A DNA stretch of 8,340 nt, taken from positions 1 through 8,340 of the forward strand of contig JABFWJ010000425.1 of the NCBI GenBank assembly GCA_013362295.1. Direction: 5' to 3'. Shown here one piece after another: positions 1-4,889 of the stretch (positions are counted from its first letter, which is position 1; the number at the start of each line of letters is the position of its first letter). Below the pieces are notes generated by a model. The model saw nothing but the letters and a program-made list of their open reading frames with translations. It ran no database searches and had not been told where the DNA came from. The stretch is from Thermoleophilia bacterium (GTDB lineage: Bacteria; Actinomycetota; Thermoleophilia; Gaiellales; Gaiellaceae). Both the position numbers and the translations under genes were made by a program.

Positions 1-408
1 GTGCTCGGCGCGGCGCCGGCGCTGCTCGACGCGCTGCGCGGCCGCGGGATCAAGACCGGCGTCGTCGCGAACTCGTGGCCCGACACGGGACGCGTGCTCC
101 GGGCCGACGCCGTGGCGTTCGGGCTCGCCGACCGGCTCGACGTCCTCGTGTTCTCGGAGGAGGTCGGCGCACTCAAACCACAGCCGGAGATTTTCCTGTA
201 CGCGCTCGACCGGCTCGGGGTCGAGCCCGAGAACGCGATCTTCGTCGGAGACCGCCTCGACACTGATGTGCAGGGCGCAGCCCGTGTGGGCATGACTACC
301 GTTCAAGCACTGTGGTTCCGCGCAGACGACACTCCGAGCATCGAGCCGGATTTCCTGGCGTTCACGCCGATGGACGTCCTGAACCTGGTCGGGCGATTAG
401 CGCTCTGA
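1..408 (+). CDS. HAD-superfamily hydrolase, 3' part (5' end outside window)
   Basis: The 135 visible residues are the C-terminal part of a haloacid dehalogenase-type hydrolase, probably a small-molecule phosphatase of the HAD-IA kind. Seen: a motif II region GVVANSW (residues 20-26) in which Ala23 sits where Ser/Thr is usual, followed by Asn24; motif III Lys59 in GALKPQPEIF; and motif IV FVGDRLDTD with Asp84 and Asp89. The nucleophile motif DxDxT and the cap domain, which come first in this family, are absent, so the gene almost certainly begins upstream and the GTG at position 1 is not the true start. The stop is TGA at 406-408. The substrate cannot be told from the sequence. The next gene starts 52 nt downstream and appears to have its own promoter. 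Confidence is high for the superfamily and low for any specific activity. Confidence 0.88.
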   Translation: MLGAAPALLDALRGRGIKTGVVANSWPDTGRVLRADAVAFGLADRLDVLVFSEEVGALKPQPEIFLYALDRLGVEPENAIFVGDRLDTDVQGAARVGMTTVQALWFRADDTPSIEPDFLAFTPMDVLNLVGRLAL

Positions 409-425
409 GCGCCGAAAGTCAAGTC

Positions 426-454
426 TTGCGGTCGTCCGCAACCGTTCGGACAAT
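426..454 (+). promoter_or_regulatory. Putative promoter of a leaderless transcript, with inverted repeat over the -35
   Basis: A -35-like TTGCGG (426-431) and a -10-like GACAAT (449-454) are separated by exactly 17 nt. The ATG at 461 follows 6 nt after the -10, so transcription would start at or beside the start codon. TTGCGG is also the left arm of a perfect 6-bp inverted repeat with CCGCAA (436-441, loop TCGT), which could be an operator. A second, overlapping repeat is GTCCG (434-438) / CGGAC (447-451). This is inference from spacing and motif match only. Confidence 0.4.
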
Positions 455-460
455 GCCGGT

Positions 461-871
461 ATGACGCCAGAGCAGACAGCCGCACCGGCGCTGCCACTTC
501 GTCCCCAGGACGAGATGGAGTGCCGCCGCTGCGCCGTGCATTGCGACAAGGTCGTCTATCCCGGCGCATGTCTCGCCCGCGCGTGTCCCTTCGTCTATTC
601 GTACGAGGGCTGGGGCCACACGTACGTCGGGTGCATGCAGAAGGTATACGAGGTCGAGATCGACATCGACATGCTCCGCGCGGCCGAGGCGCGCAAGCCG
701 GGCTTCGGTGCGATCCGCGCCGTGCGCCGGCCGCTGCCGATGTGCAAGGCGGAGGTCGAGCCGACGTACCAGTCACGCTCGGACGACGTCGGGTGCGTCA
801 ATCCCGAGTTCTACGAGCTCCCGGTCGGCAGGCCGACGTTCCGCGTCTTCGCACAGCTCAGTTCCGACTGA
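461..871 (+). CDS. Small cysteine-rich protein of unknown function
   Basis: The 136-residue protein has eight cysteines: C21, C24, C28, C37, C42, C58, C95 and C112. The first five form a tight cluster (CxxCxxxC, then C-x8-C-x4-C), a pattern that suggests a zinc or iron-sulfur site. I do not recognise a named family. There is no signal peptide or membrane segment, so it is probably cytoplasmic. The ATG at 461 is preferred because a -35/-10 pair lies at leaderless spacing before it. An alternative ATG at 515 (M19) follows AGGA at 507-510 and would begin just before the first cysteine, removing a low-complexity Ala/Pro leader. The gene ends 3 nt from the convergent DUF4349 gene, with both stop codons inside hairpins. 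Coding is well supported; function is unknown. Confidence 0.8.
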   Translation: MTPEQTAAPALPLRPQDEMECRRCAVHCDKVVYPGACLARACPFVYSYEGWGHTYVGCMQKVYEVEIDIDMLRAAEARKPGFGAIRAVRRPLPMCKAEVEPTYQSRSDDVGCVNPEFYELPVGRPTFRVFAQLSSD

Positions 872-888
872 GCTTCAGTGCTGACTGA
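855..888. terminator. Tandem hairpins at convergent gene ends
   Basis: The first hairpin is AGCTCAGT (855-862), loop TCCG, ACTGAGCT (867-874): a perfect 8-bp stem with a tetraloop. The second follows at once: TCAGT (875-879), loop GCTG, ACTGA (884-888). The TGA stop of the upstream plus-strand gene (869-871) is in the first hairpin, and the minus-strand stop of the DUF4349 gene (875-877) is in the second. Neither hairpin has a T-run, so this would be a U-tract-less, probably bidirectional, terminator or 3'-end stabiliser. The structure is seen; the function is inferred. Confidence 0.5.
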
Positions 889-1858
889 GTAAGGCGTCCT
901 CGCGCCACCTGCGCAGGGCGCGCACCGCGAACCAGAGCAGCACGGCCGCGAGCAGAACCGGCGTGCCGAGCACGAGCACGTAGATCGCGCCGATGCCGAG
1001 CCACATGAGCGCTGTGCCGAGCCGGTGCAGCGGGCCGTGGTGCACCCGGTGGTGGATTGCCGCGCGGGCCGGCGTCGCGAGATGCAGGTTGATCGTCGCG
1101 AAGTGCGCATTGCGCACCGTTGTCGCCCGCTGCCGTTGCAGCCGTACGACGCTCGCCGTGAGCTGCGCGACCTTGCGCTGTACCGCGGGCGTCTGCTCCT
1201 GCTTGCGCAGCTCGGCAAGCCGGCGCTGCAGGCGGGCGATCGTGCGATCGGTCTCGTTGACGCCCGCCGTGACGTCCTGCACGTCGAGATGCTCGGCGGT
1301 GATCGTCCCGAGTGCGGAGAGTCGCGTCATCGCCTCGCGCACGTGTGCTCGCGGAACCTTCAGCGTCAGGTCGGCCGACGCGCGCTTCGCCTGCGAGCCC
1401 GCGTCGACATACACCGGATACCCGCCGTATGAGCGTGCGATGCGCAGCGCGCGCTGCATCGCGGAGGAAACGCCGTCCGTCGTCGGGACGCGCAGCGACA
1501 ACGTCGCTTCGAACTGCTCGAGACGGGACGGGGCCGAGAGCGGTGCCAAGGTCACGCCGCCACCGACGGCTGCCCGCGGCGCCAACGACCGCTGCCCGGA
1601 GAGCGCGCCCTTTTCGGCCGTCGCCGTTACGGTGCGTTGGCGTTGAAAGGTCGTCTGCTCGCCTTCCGGCCGAGTGAAGACGATCGCCGCAGCGATGGCA
1701 GCGGCGACGGGCAGCGCGACGACGAGTGCACGGCGCCACGTGAAGCGGCGGCCGGGTGTCGCGTCCGCAGCGGCGATCAGGCGCACGCGTTCGCGCACCT
1801 CGGCCGGTGCGGCGATGCGCGCGGCGCGCAGCTCGGCGGCGAGATCACGCTGCGACAT
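875..1858 (-). CDS. DUF4349-domain membrane protein, partner of ECF sigma factor
   Basis: The protein has 327 residues. Residues 1-40 are a short charged cytoplasmic segment; TM1 is at about 43-62; residues 115-260 match the DUF4349 pattern (two beta-rich halves around LSLRVP and LTLKVP, then a Leu/Arg/Gln-rich coiled coil at about 200-247 ending in FATINLHL); TM2 is at about 281-313 with a short basic tail. This places the DUF4349 region outside the membrane. A histidine-rich patch (H269, H270, H273, H274, H278) lies just before TM2. The start overlaps the end of the sigma gene by 14 nt and has a strong Shine-Dalgarno, so the two are cotranscribed and probably translationally coupled. Such position is typical of an anti-sigma factor, but the zinc anti-sigma HxxxCxxC motif is absent. 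Its role as a sigma regulator is inference. Confidence 0.88.
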   Translation of the reverse strand: MSQRDLAAELRAARIAAPAEVRERVRLIAAADATPGRRFTWRRALVVALPVAAAIAAAIVFTRPEGEQTTFQRQRTVTATAEKGALSGQRSLAPRAAVGGGVTLAPLSAPSRLEQFEATLSLRVPTTDGVSSAMQRALRIARSYGGYPVYVDAGSQAKRASADLTLKVPRAHVREAMTRLSALGTITAEHLDVQDVTAGVNETDRTIARLQRRLAELRKQEQTPAVQRKVAQLTASVVRLQRQRATTVRNAHFATINLHLATPARAAIHHRVHHGPLHRLGTALMWLGIGAIYVLVLGTPVLLAAVLLWFAVRALRRWREDALLSQH

Positions 1859-2321
1859 TGAGAGCCTCCTCGAGTTTCTTGAGCGCGCGATTCAGGCGCG
1901 TCGTGCAGTTGGTGGGGGAGATGCCGAGGACGCCGGCGGCCGTCGACGCGTCGAAGTCGAGCACGACCCGGAGCACGACGACCTCTCGCTCACCGGCGGT
2001 GAGCACGCCGAGGGCGGCCTGCAGGTCCGCGGCGAGCCCCTCGGCGAAGCGCTCCTCGAACCGCTCCGGCACGGCCGCGAGCTGCTCGCGCGCGGTGCGG
2101 CGGCGCTCGCTGCGAAAGTGGTCGAGCGCAACGGTGCGGGCGACCTGGCAGAGCCAGGTCCGCGCGGACCCGCGTCCCGGATCGAAGCGGTGCCAGAGCC
2201 GCAGGGCCCGCTCGAACGTCTCTCCGGCAAGATCGTCCGCGGCAGCGCGGTTGCCGGTGAACCAGGCGAGGTAGCCGTAGACGTCGTCGAGGTGGGCCTC
2301 GGCAGCCTGTGCGAACGTCAT
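1845..2321 (-). CDS. ECF (sigma-70 family) RNA polymerase sigma factor
   Basis: The protein has 158 residues, a usual length for an ECF sigma factor. Region 2 spans about 8-78 and includes DDLAGETFERAL (29-40), TWLCQVARTVALDHFR (55-70) and the basic stretch RSERRR (70-75), which correspond to regions 2.1-2.4 for core binding and -10 recognition. Region 4 spans about 100-155 with a helix-turn-helix around LDFDASTAAGVLGISPTN (121-138), for -35 recognition. There is no C-terminal extension, so this is a minimal two-domain ECF. It redirects RNA polymerase to a regulon not visible here. It is the first gene of a two-gene operon with the DUF4349 protein. No good Shine-Dalgarno precedes the ATG at 2321; a -10-like TAGAAC 7 nt upstream suggests a leaderless mRNA. 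The family assignment is secure; the signal and subgroup are unknown. Confidence 0.93.
   Translation of the reverse strand: MTFAQAAEAHLDDVYGYLAWFTGNRAAADDLAGETFERALRLWHRFDPGRGSARTWLCQVARTVALDHFRSERRRTAREQLAAVPERFEERFAEGLAADLQAALGVLTAGEREVVVLRVVLDFDASTAAGVLGISPTNCTTRLNRALKKLEEALNVAA
1865..1871 (-). promoter_or_regulatory. Strong ribosome binding site of the DUF4349 gene
   Basis: On the minus strand GAGGAGG ends 6 nt before the ATG at 1858-1856. It lies inside the last codons of the sigma gene (the Leu-Glu-Glu-Ala stretch) and fixes the start of the DUF4349 gene, supporting coupled translation. Confidence 0.75.
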
Positions 2322-2328
2322 CTCATCT

Positions 2329-2358
2329 GTTCTACGCCACCGGGCGGCGATCCGTCAC
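2329..2358 (-). promoter_or_regulatory. Putative promoter of the sigma/DUF4349 operon
   Basis: On the minus strand a -35-like GTGACG (2358-2353) and a -10-like TAGAAC (2334-2329) are separated by 18 nt, and the ATG of the sigma gene follows 7 nt after the -10. It resembles a housekeeping promoter rather than the GGAAC-type -35 of many self-activating ECF genes. Motif match only. Confidence 0.33.
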
Positions 2359-2383
2359 ACCGTCCCCAAGGGACACGACCTGC

Positions 2384-2400
2384 GTCTGACACCGGGGGTG
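2384..2400 (+). repeat. REP-like 17-nt direct repeat, copy 1
   Basis: GTCTGACACCGGGGGTG is matched at 15 of 17 positions by the copy at 2489. It is preceded by GTCCCCAAGGGACAC (2362-2376). GTCTGAC(A/C)CC and GTCCCC..GGGAC blocks of this type recur in intergenic REP-like elements of many bacteria (recalled from general knowledge, not searched). Confidence 0.55.
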
Positions 2401-2463
2401 GCCTTTCGAGGCGAGCCCGGCGAGACGTGGCGATCCGGCCAGGCCGCATGGCTGCAGTGGAGC

Positions 2464-2482
2464 ATCGGCCACTCGGGCCGAT
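2464..2482. terminator. Hairpin downstream of nfo, possible terminator
   Basis: ATCGGCC (2464-2470), loop ACTCG, GGCCGAT (2476-2482): a perfect 7-bp stem about 46 nt beyond the nfo stop on the minus strand. No T-run follows on either strand. It could end nfo transcription or be part of the repeat element next to it. Confidence 0.3.
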
Positions 2483-2488
2483 ACCCGG

Positions 2489-2505
2489 GTCTGACCCCGG
2501 TGGTG
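2489..2505 (+). repeat. REP-like 17-nt direct repeat, copy 2
   Basis: GTCTGACCCCGGTGGTG differs from copy 1 at two positions and lies 105 nt downstream of it. With the bases before it, CCGGGT (2485-2490) and ACCCCGG (2494-2500) can fold into a short hairpin around CTG with one bulged C, as REP-type palindromes do. Confidence 0.55.
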
Positions 2506-2528
2506 ACGCTCTTGGACAGGTGCTGCCC

Positions 2529-3380
2529 TCATCCGGTCCAACGCGCGTGCAGCTCGCGCAGCTTCCGGATCTCGTCGGCGTTCGGACCGCTCTTGTTCTC
2601 GCCGGGCACCTCGAGGTAGGCGCCGAGGTGCTGGAACGCCGGGTGGGCGAGGAAGGCGCCGAGGTTCTCGCCCATCAACCCTTCCATGACGTTCGCGTGC
2701 CGGTCGCGGTTCGAGCCGAGCTCCGCCGCGCTGTCGTTGATGTGCAGCGCGCGGAGACGATCGAGGCCGACACGCTCGTCCAGCTCGGCGACCAGCTCGT
2801 CGACCGTGCTCGGGTCCGTGACGTCGTAGCCCGAGGCGTAGAGGTGGCACGAATCGAGACAGACCCCGAGGCGCGGATGACGGTCGAGGCGCTCGAGCAG
2901 CACGCCGAGCTCGTCGAGCGAGCGCCCGATCGTCGACCCAGTCCCCGCGGAGTTCTCCATGCAGAGCCAGGTGCCGCCATCGCAGTGCTCGAGAATCTGC
3001 GACAGCGCTGTGCAGACCCGCTCGAGACCTGCCTCGAAGCCGGCGCCGAGATGCGAGCCGACGTGGAAGATCACGGCTTCGGCCTCAATCGCACGCGCCA
3101 CGTCGACCGTCGCGCGCATCGTCTGCACCGACTTGTCGTAGACCGTGTCGTTCGGCGCGGCCAGATTGACGAGGTACAAGGCGTGGCAGACGACCCCGCC
3201 GATCTTCGCTTCCGCGCGCTTGGCTCGGAACCGCTCGATCGCCTCCTGCGCGTGAGCGGTGGGGCGCCACATCCGAGGGCTCTGCGTGAACACCTGCACG
3301 CAGTCGCCGCCCAGCGCGTGGATGCGGTCGATCGCGGTGTCGATTCCGCCGCTGGAGGAGACGTGCGCGCCGAATTCCAC
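2529..3380 (-). CDS. nfo: Endonuclease IV (AP endonuclease, deoxyribonuclease IV)
   Basis: The 283-residue protein is close to the 285 of E. coli Nfo. The family's TIM-barrel motifs are all present, and all nine trinuclear-zinc ligands can be matched by alignment: H66 (CHALYLVN), H106 (FHVGSH), E142 (ENSAGTG), D176 and H179 (GVCLDSCHLY), H213 (LHINDS), D226 and H228 (SNRDRHAN) and E257 (LEVPGE). It should cleave DNA 5' to abasic sites in base-excision repair, in the cytoplasm. A family-typical HENIGEG stretch reads HANVMEG here, a variation that leaves the ligands intact. The start is GTG (3380-3378), giving the canonical N-terminus for the family (EFGAHVSSSGG). It is divergent from gltX by only 23 nt; the Shine-Dalgarno is weak at best, and a -10-like TATCGT lies 9 nt before the start. 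Downstream is the repeat-bearing gap before the sigma operon. Confidence 0.96.
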   Translation of the reverse strand: MEFGAHVSSSGGIDTAIDRIHALGGDCVQVFTQSPRMWRPTAHAQEAIERFRAKRAEAKIGGVVCHALYLVNLAAPNDTVYDKSVQTMRATVDVARAIEAEAVIFHVGSHLGAGFEAGLERVCTALSQILEHCDGGTWLCMENSAGTGSTIGRSLDELGVLLERLDRHPRLGVCLDSCHLYASGYDVTDPSTVDELVAELDERVGLDRLRALHINDSAAELGSNRDRHANVMEGLMGENLGAFLAHPAFQHLGAYLEVPGENKSGPNADEIRKLRELHARWTG

Positions 3381-3388
3381 CGCGCGCC

Positions 3389-3395
3389 TACGATA
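3389..3395. promoter_or_regulatory. Overlapping divergent -10 elements for nfo and gltX
   Basis: TACGAT (3389-3394) on the plus strand and TATCGT (3395-3390) on the minus strand share five base pairs. Each ends 9 nt before its start codon (ATG 3404; GTG 3380). No clear -35 is seen for either. If both are real, the two promoters exclude each other and both mRNAs have essentially no leader. Confidence 0.4.
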
Positions 3396-3403
3396 GAGAC
3401 CGC

Positions 3404-4663
3404 ATGGCGGTGAGAGTTCGCATGGCCCCGAGCCCGACCGGGTTCCTCCACATCGGCGGGGTGCGCACCTTCCTCTTCAACTGGCTCTTCGCCCGCCGGG
3501 AGGGGGGCGAGATCCTGCTGCGCATCGAGAACACGGACACGAGCCGCGAGGTCGCCGAGGCCGTCGACCAGATCAAGGAGTCGCTGATCTGGCTCGGCAT
3601 CGACTGGGACGGAGACGTGAGGTTTCAGCTCGACACCGCAGACACGGCGCGCGAGCTCGCCGCGCAGCTGCTCTCCGAAGGCAAGGCCTACGAGGACGAG
3701 GGCGCGATCCGCTTCCGGCAGCCGAAAGAAGGCACGGTGTCGTGGCGCGACATCGTGCGCGGCGAGATCGAGTTCAAGAACGAGCTGCTGTCCGACCTGG
3801 TGATCATCCGCTCGGACGGGCGACCGACCTACAACTTCATCTCACCCGTCGACGACATCACCGACGAGATCACCCATGTAGTCCGAGGCGAGGACCACGT
3901 GTCGAATACCCCGACGCAGATCAACATTCTGCGCGCGCTCGGCGCCGACCTCCCGCAGTACGCCCACGTGCCGAACATCAACGGCGAGGACGGACGCAAG
4001 CTGTCGAAGCGGCGCAACGCCGTCGCCCTCGACGAGTTTCGCAACGAGGGCTATCTGCCCGCCGCGCTCTTCAACTTCCTGGCACTGCTCGGTTGGAGCT
4101 ACGACGACAAGACGACGCTCATGTCGCGCAAGGAGTTGATCGACCGGTTCTCGCTCGACCGCGTCGTCCCGTCGCCGGCGACGTTCGACTACAAGAAGCT
4201 CGACTGGATGAACGGGGTCTACCTGCGCAACCTCCAGCCCGACGAGTACGCCCACGACCTGATCAGGTGGCTCCACGAGCAGAGCATCGACTGGCCCGAG
4301 GAGCGAGTGCGCGCGAGCGCGCCGCTCGTCCAGGAGAAGATCGAGAAGTTCTCGCAGTACCCGGGCTTCGCGCGCTTCCTCTTCGAGCCCGTCGAGCCGC
4401 CTTCCGGGCTCGACGAGCGTGTGCTCGCCGCCGCCCAGGAGCGGCTGACCGCGGTGGAGCCGTGGGAGGCGACCGCGATCGAGGAGGCGCTGCGCGCGCT
4501 CGCCGAGGAGCTCGACGAGAAACCGCGCCAGGCGTTTCAGCCGATCCGGCTGGCGGTCACGGGCTCGAAGGTGTCGCCCGGGCTGTTCGAGAGCCTCGAG
4601 TTGCTCGGCAGGGACGAATCCCTGAAGCGCCTCAGCGCTGCCGCGGCCGCGCCGGCGGCCTGA
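3404..4663 (+). CDS. gltX: Glutamyl-tRNA synthetase, compact form
   Basis: This class I aminoacyl-tRNA synthetase charges tRNA-Glu (and possibly tRNA-Gln) with glutamate. Seen: RMAPSPTGFLHIGG at residues 6-19 (HIGH-type signature HIGG 16-19), RGEDHVSNTPTQ around 161-172, and the KMSKS-type loop KLSKR at 199-203, then the helical anticodon-binding part (about 280-410). At 419 residues it is shorter than the usual 460-500. The region after EGKAY goes straight to EDEGAIRFR, so the cysteine-bearing YCTPEEL-type insert of common bacterial GluRS is missing. I recall this compact form from Thermoleophilia. No strong Shine-Dalgarno precedes the ATG at 3404, which gives the normal N-terminus; the second in-frame ATG (3422) would cut into the signature. 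Whether it discriminates tRNA-Gln is not decidable here. Confidence 0.95.
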   Translation: MAVRVRMAPSPTGFLHIGGVRTFLFNWLFARREGGEILLRIENTDTSREVAEAVDQIKESLIWLGIDWDGDVRFQLDTADTARELAAQLLSEGKAYEDEGAIRFRQPKEGTVSWRDIVRGEIEFKNELLSDLVIIRSDGRPTYNFISPVDDITDEITHVVRGEDHVSNTPTQINILRALGADLPQYAHVPNINGEDGRKLSKRRNAVALDEFRNEGYLPAALFNFLALLGWSYDDKTTLMSRKELIDRFSLDRVVPSPATFDYKKLDWMNGVYLRNLQPDEYAHDLIRWLHEQSIDWPEERVRASAPLVQEKIEKFSQYPGFARFLFEPVEPPSGLDERVLAAAQERLTAVEPWEATAIEEALRALAEELDEKPRQAFQPIRLAVTGSKVSPGLFESLELLGRDESLKRLSAAAAAPAA

Positions 4664-4820
4664 GCGGCTTCGGCGGCGCGAGCGGGTCGAGCGCGCGCTG
4701 GAACATGCGCCACGCCTTGAGGCGGAACTGGAGCGTTGGACGCGGCAGGAAACGATCGCTGCGCCGAGCACTTCCTGTGCGCGCGTCCGCCGGGGGGTGA
4801 GCGGGGCCGCGATTTAACAT
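4632..4820 (-). CDS. Doubtful small ORF, 62 aa
   Basis: In the convergent gap, a minus-strand frame runs from ATG 4820-4818 to a TGA at 4634-4632, overlapping the last codons of gltX. From about residue 26 its codons end mostly in G/C and spell a plausible amphipathic, basic stretch (LQFRLKAWRMFQRALDPL). The first codons (TTA, AAT) lie in the AT-rich patch and are unlike the rest. There is no Shine-Dalgarno before the ATG. It matches no family I know, and long open frames arise by chance at this GC content. It is listed because it would explain promoter-like AT-rich DNA between two converging genes. Confidence 0.15.
   Translation of the reverse strand: MLNRGPAHPPADARTGSARRSDRFLPRPTLQFRLKAWRMFQRALDPLAPPKPLRPPARPRQR
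4738..4788. repeat. Interrupted 13-bp inverted repeat, possible terminator or structured RNA
   Basis: GGACGCG (4738-4744) pairs with CGCGTCC (4782-4788), and inside it CAGGAA (4746-4751) pairs with TTCCTG (4772-4777), leaving a 1/4-nt internal loop and a 20-nt terminal loop. It begins 75 nt after the gltX stop. It may be the gltX terminator without a U-tract, or a structured RNA. The pairing is seen; any function is inferred. Confidence 0.35.
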
Positions 4821-4834
4821 TTTCAAAATTGAAA
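4812..4834. promoter_or_regulatory. AT-rich palindrome, candidate operator or promoter
   Basis: Only 3 of 23 bases are G or C, in an otherwise very GC-rich window. It contains TTTCAA-AA-TTGAAA (4821-4834), a 14-bp inverted repeat with a 2-nt centre, and next to it TAACAT (4815-4820), which resembles a -10 on the plus strand. GGGGC (4803-4807) and GCCCC (4836-4840) flank it. This could be an operator/promoter or a protein-binding site of another kind. No known box is matched with confidence. Confidence 0.35.
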
Positions 4835-4867
4835 CGCCCCCCGGCCGCAGCGAGTTACGGACGGCAG

Positions 4868-4889
4868 GCCTACCTTACGGCCGGTAGGC
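4868..4889 (-). terminator. Hairpin over the stop codon of the two-TM gene
   Basis: GCCTACC (4868-4874) and GGTAGGC (4883-4889) form a perfect 7-bp stem. The 8-nt loop contains the TAA stop codon (4877-4875 on the minus strand). There is no U-tract. The layout resembles the stop-codon hairpins at 855-888. Confidence 0.35.

Larger units (their letters stand above)
2322..2528. other. Repeat-bearing intergenic region between nfo and the sigma gene
   Basis: The 207-nt gap lies between two minus-strand genes. It carries the sigma promoter (2329-2358), a small hairpin GTCCC-CAA-GGGAC (2362-2374), two near-identical 17-nt repeats (2384-2400 and 2489-2505), and a 7-bp hairpin (2464-2482). I find no convincing gene here: the plus-strand frame opening at 2398 runs into the nfo gene in antisense. 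Confidence 0.6.
4664..4874. other. Convergent intergenic region between gltX and the two-TM gene
   Basis: The 211-nt gap lies between the gltX stop and the minus-strand stop at 4875. It holds a 51-nt interrupted inverted repeat (4738-4788), an AT-rich palindrome (4812-4834), a hairpin at the minus gene's end (4868-4889, reaching into its stop) and the doubtful small ORF. No tRNA cloverleaf or signal recognition particle RNA motif is seen. Confidence 0.6.

Noticed and set aside
1237..1252. CGATCG-TG-CGATCG repeat
   Set aside because: It lies inside the DUF4349 coding region and is explained by its Arg/Ile/Ala codons; CGATCG is frequent in GC-rich genomes.
2398..2619. 73-codon plus-strand frame beginning in the repeat-bearing gap, considered as a transposase remnant
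   Set aside because: No transposase motif is present (no HUH histidines or RAYT N-terminal pattern), and its second half is antisense to nfo.
1674..3413. 579-codon plus-strand open frame across the sigma and nfo genes
   Set aside because: It runs antisense to DUF4349, the ECF sigma gene and nfo, all well supported. Its product is repetitive in Arg/Ala/Glu/Val without domain motifs, as expected from a GC-rich shadow frame.
4664..4874. Possible tRNA or signal recognition particle RNA in the gltX downstream gap
   Set aside because: No cloverleaf with T-loop and anticodon, and no GGAA-type SRP loop motif, could be laid on either strand.
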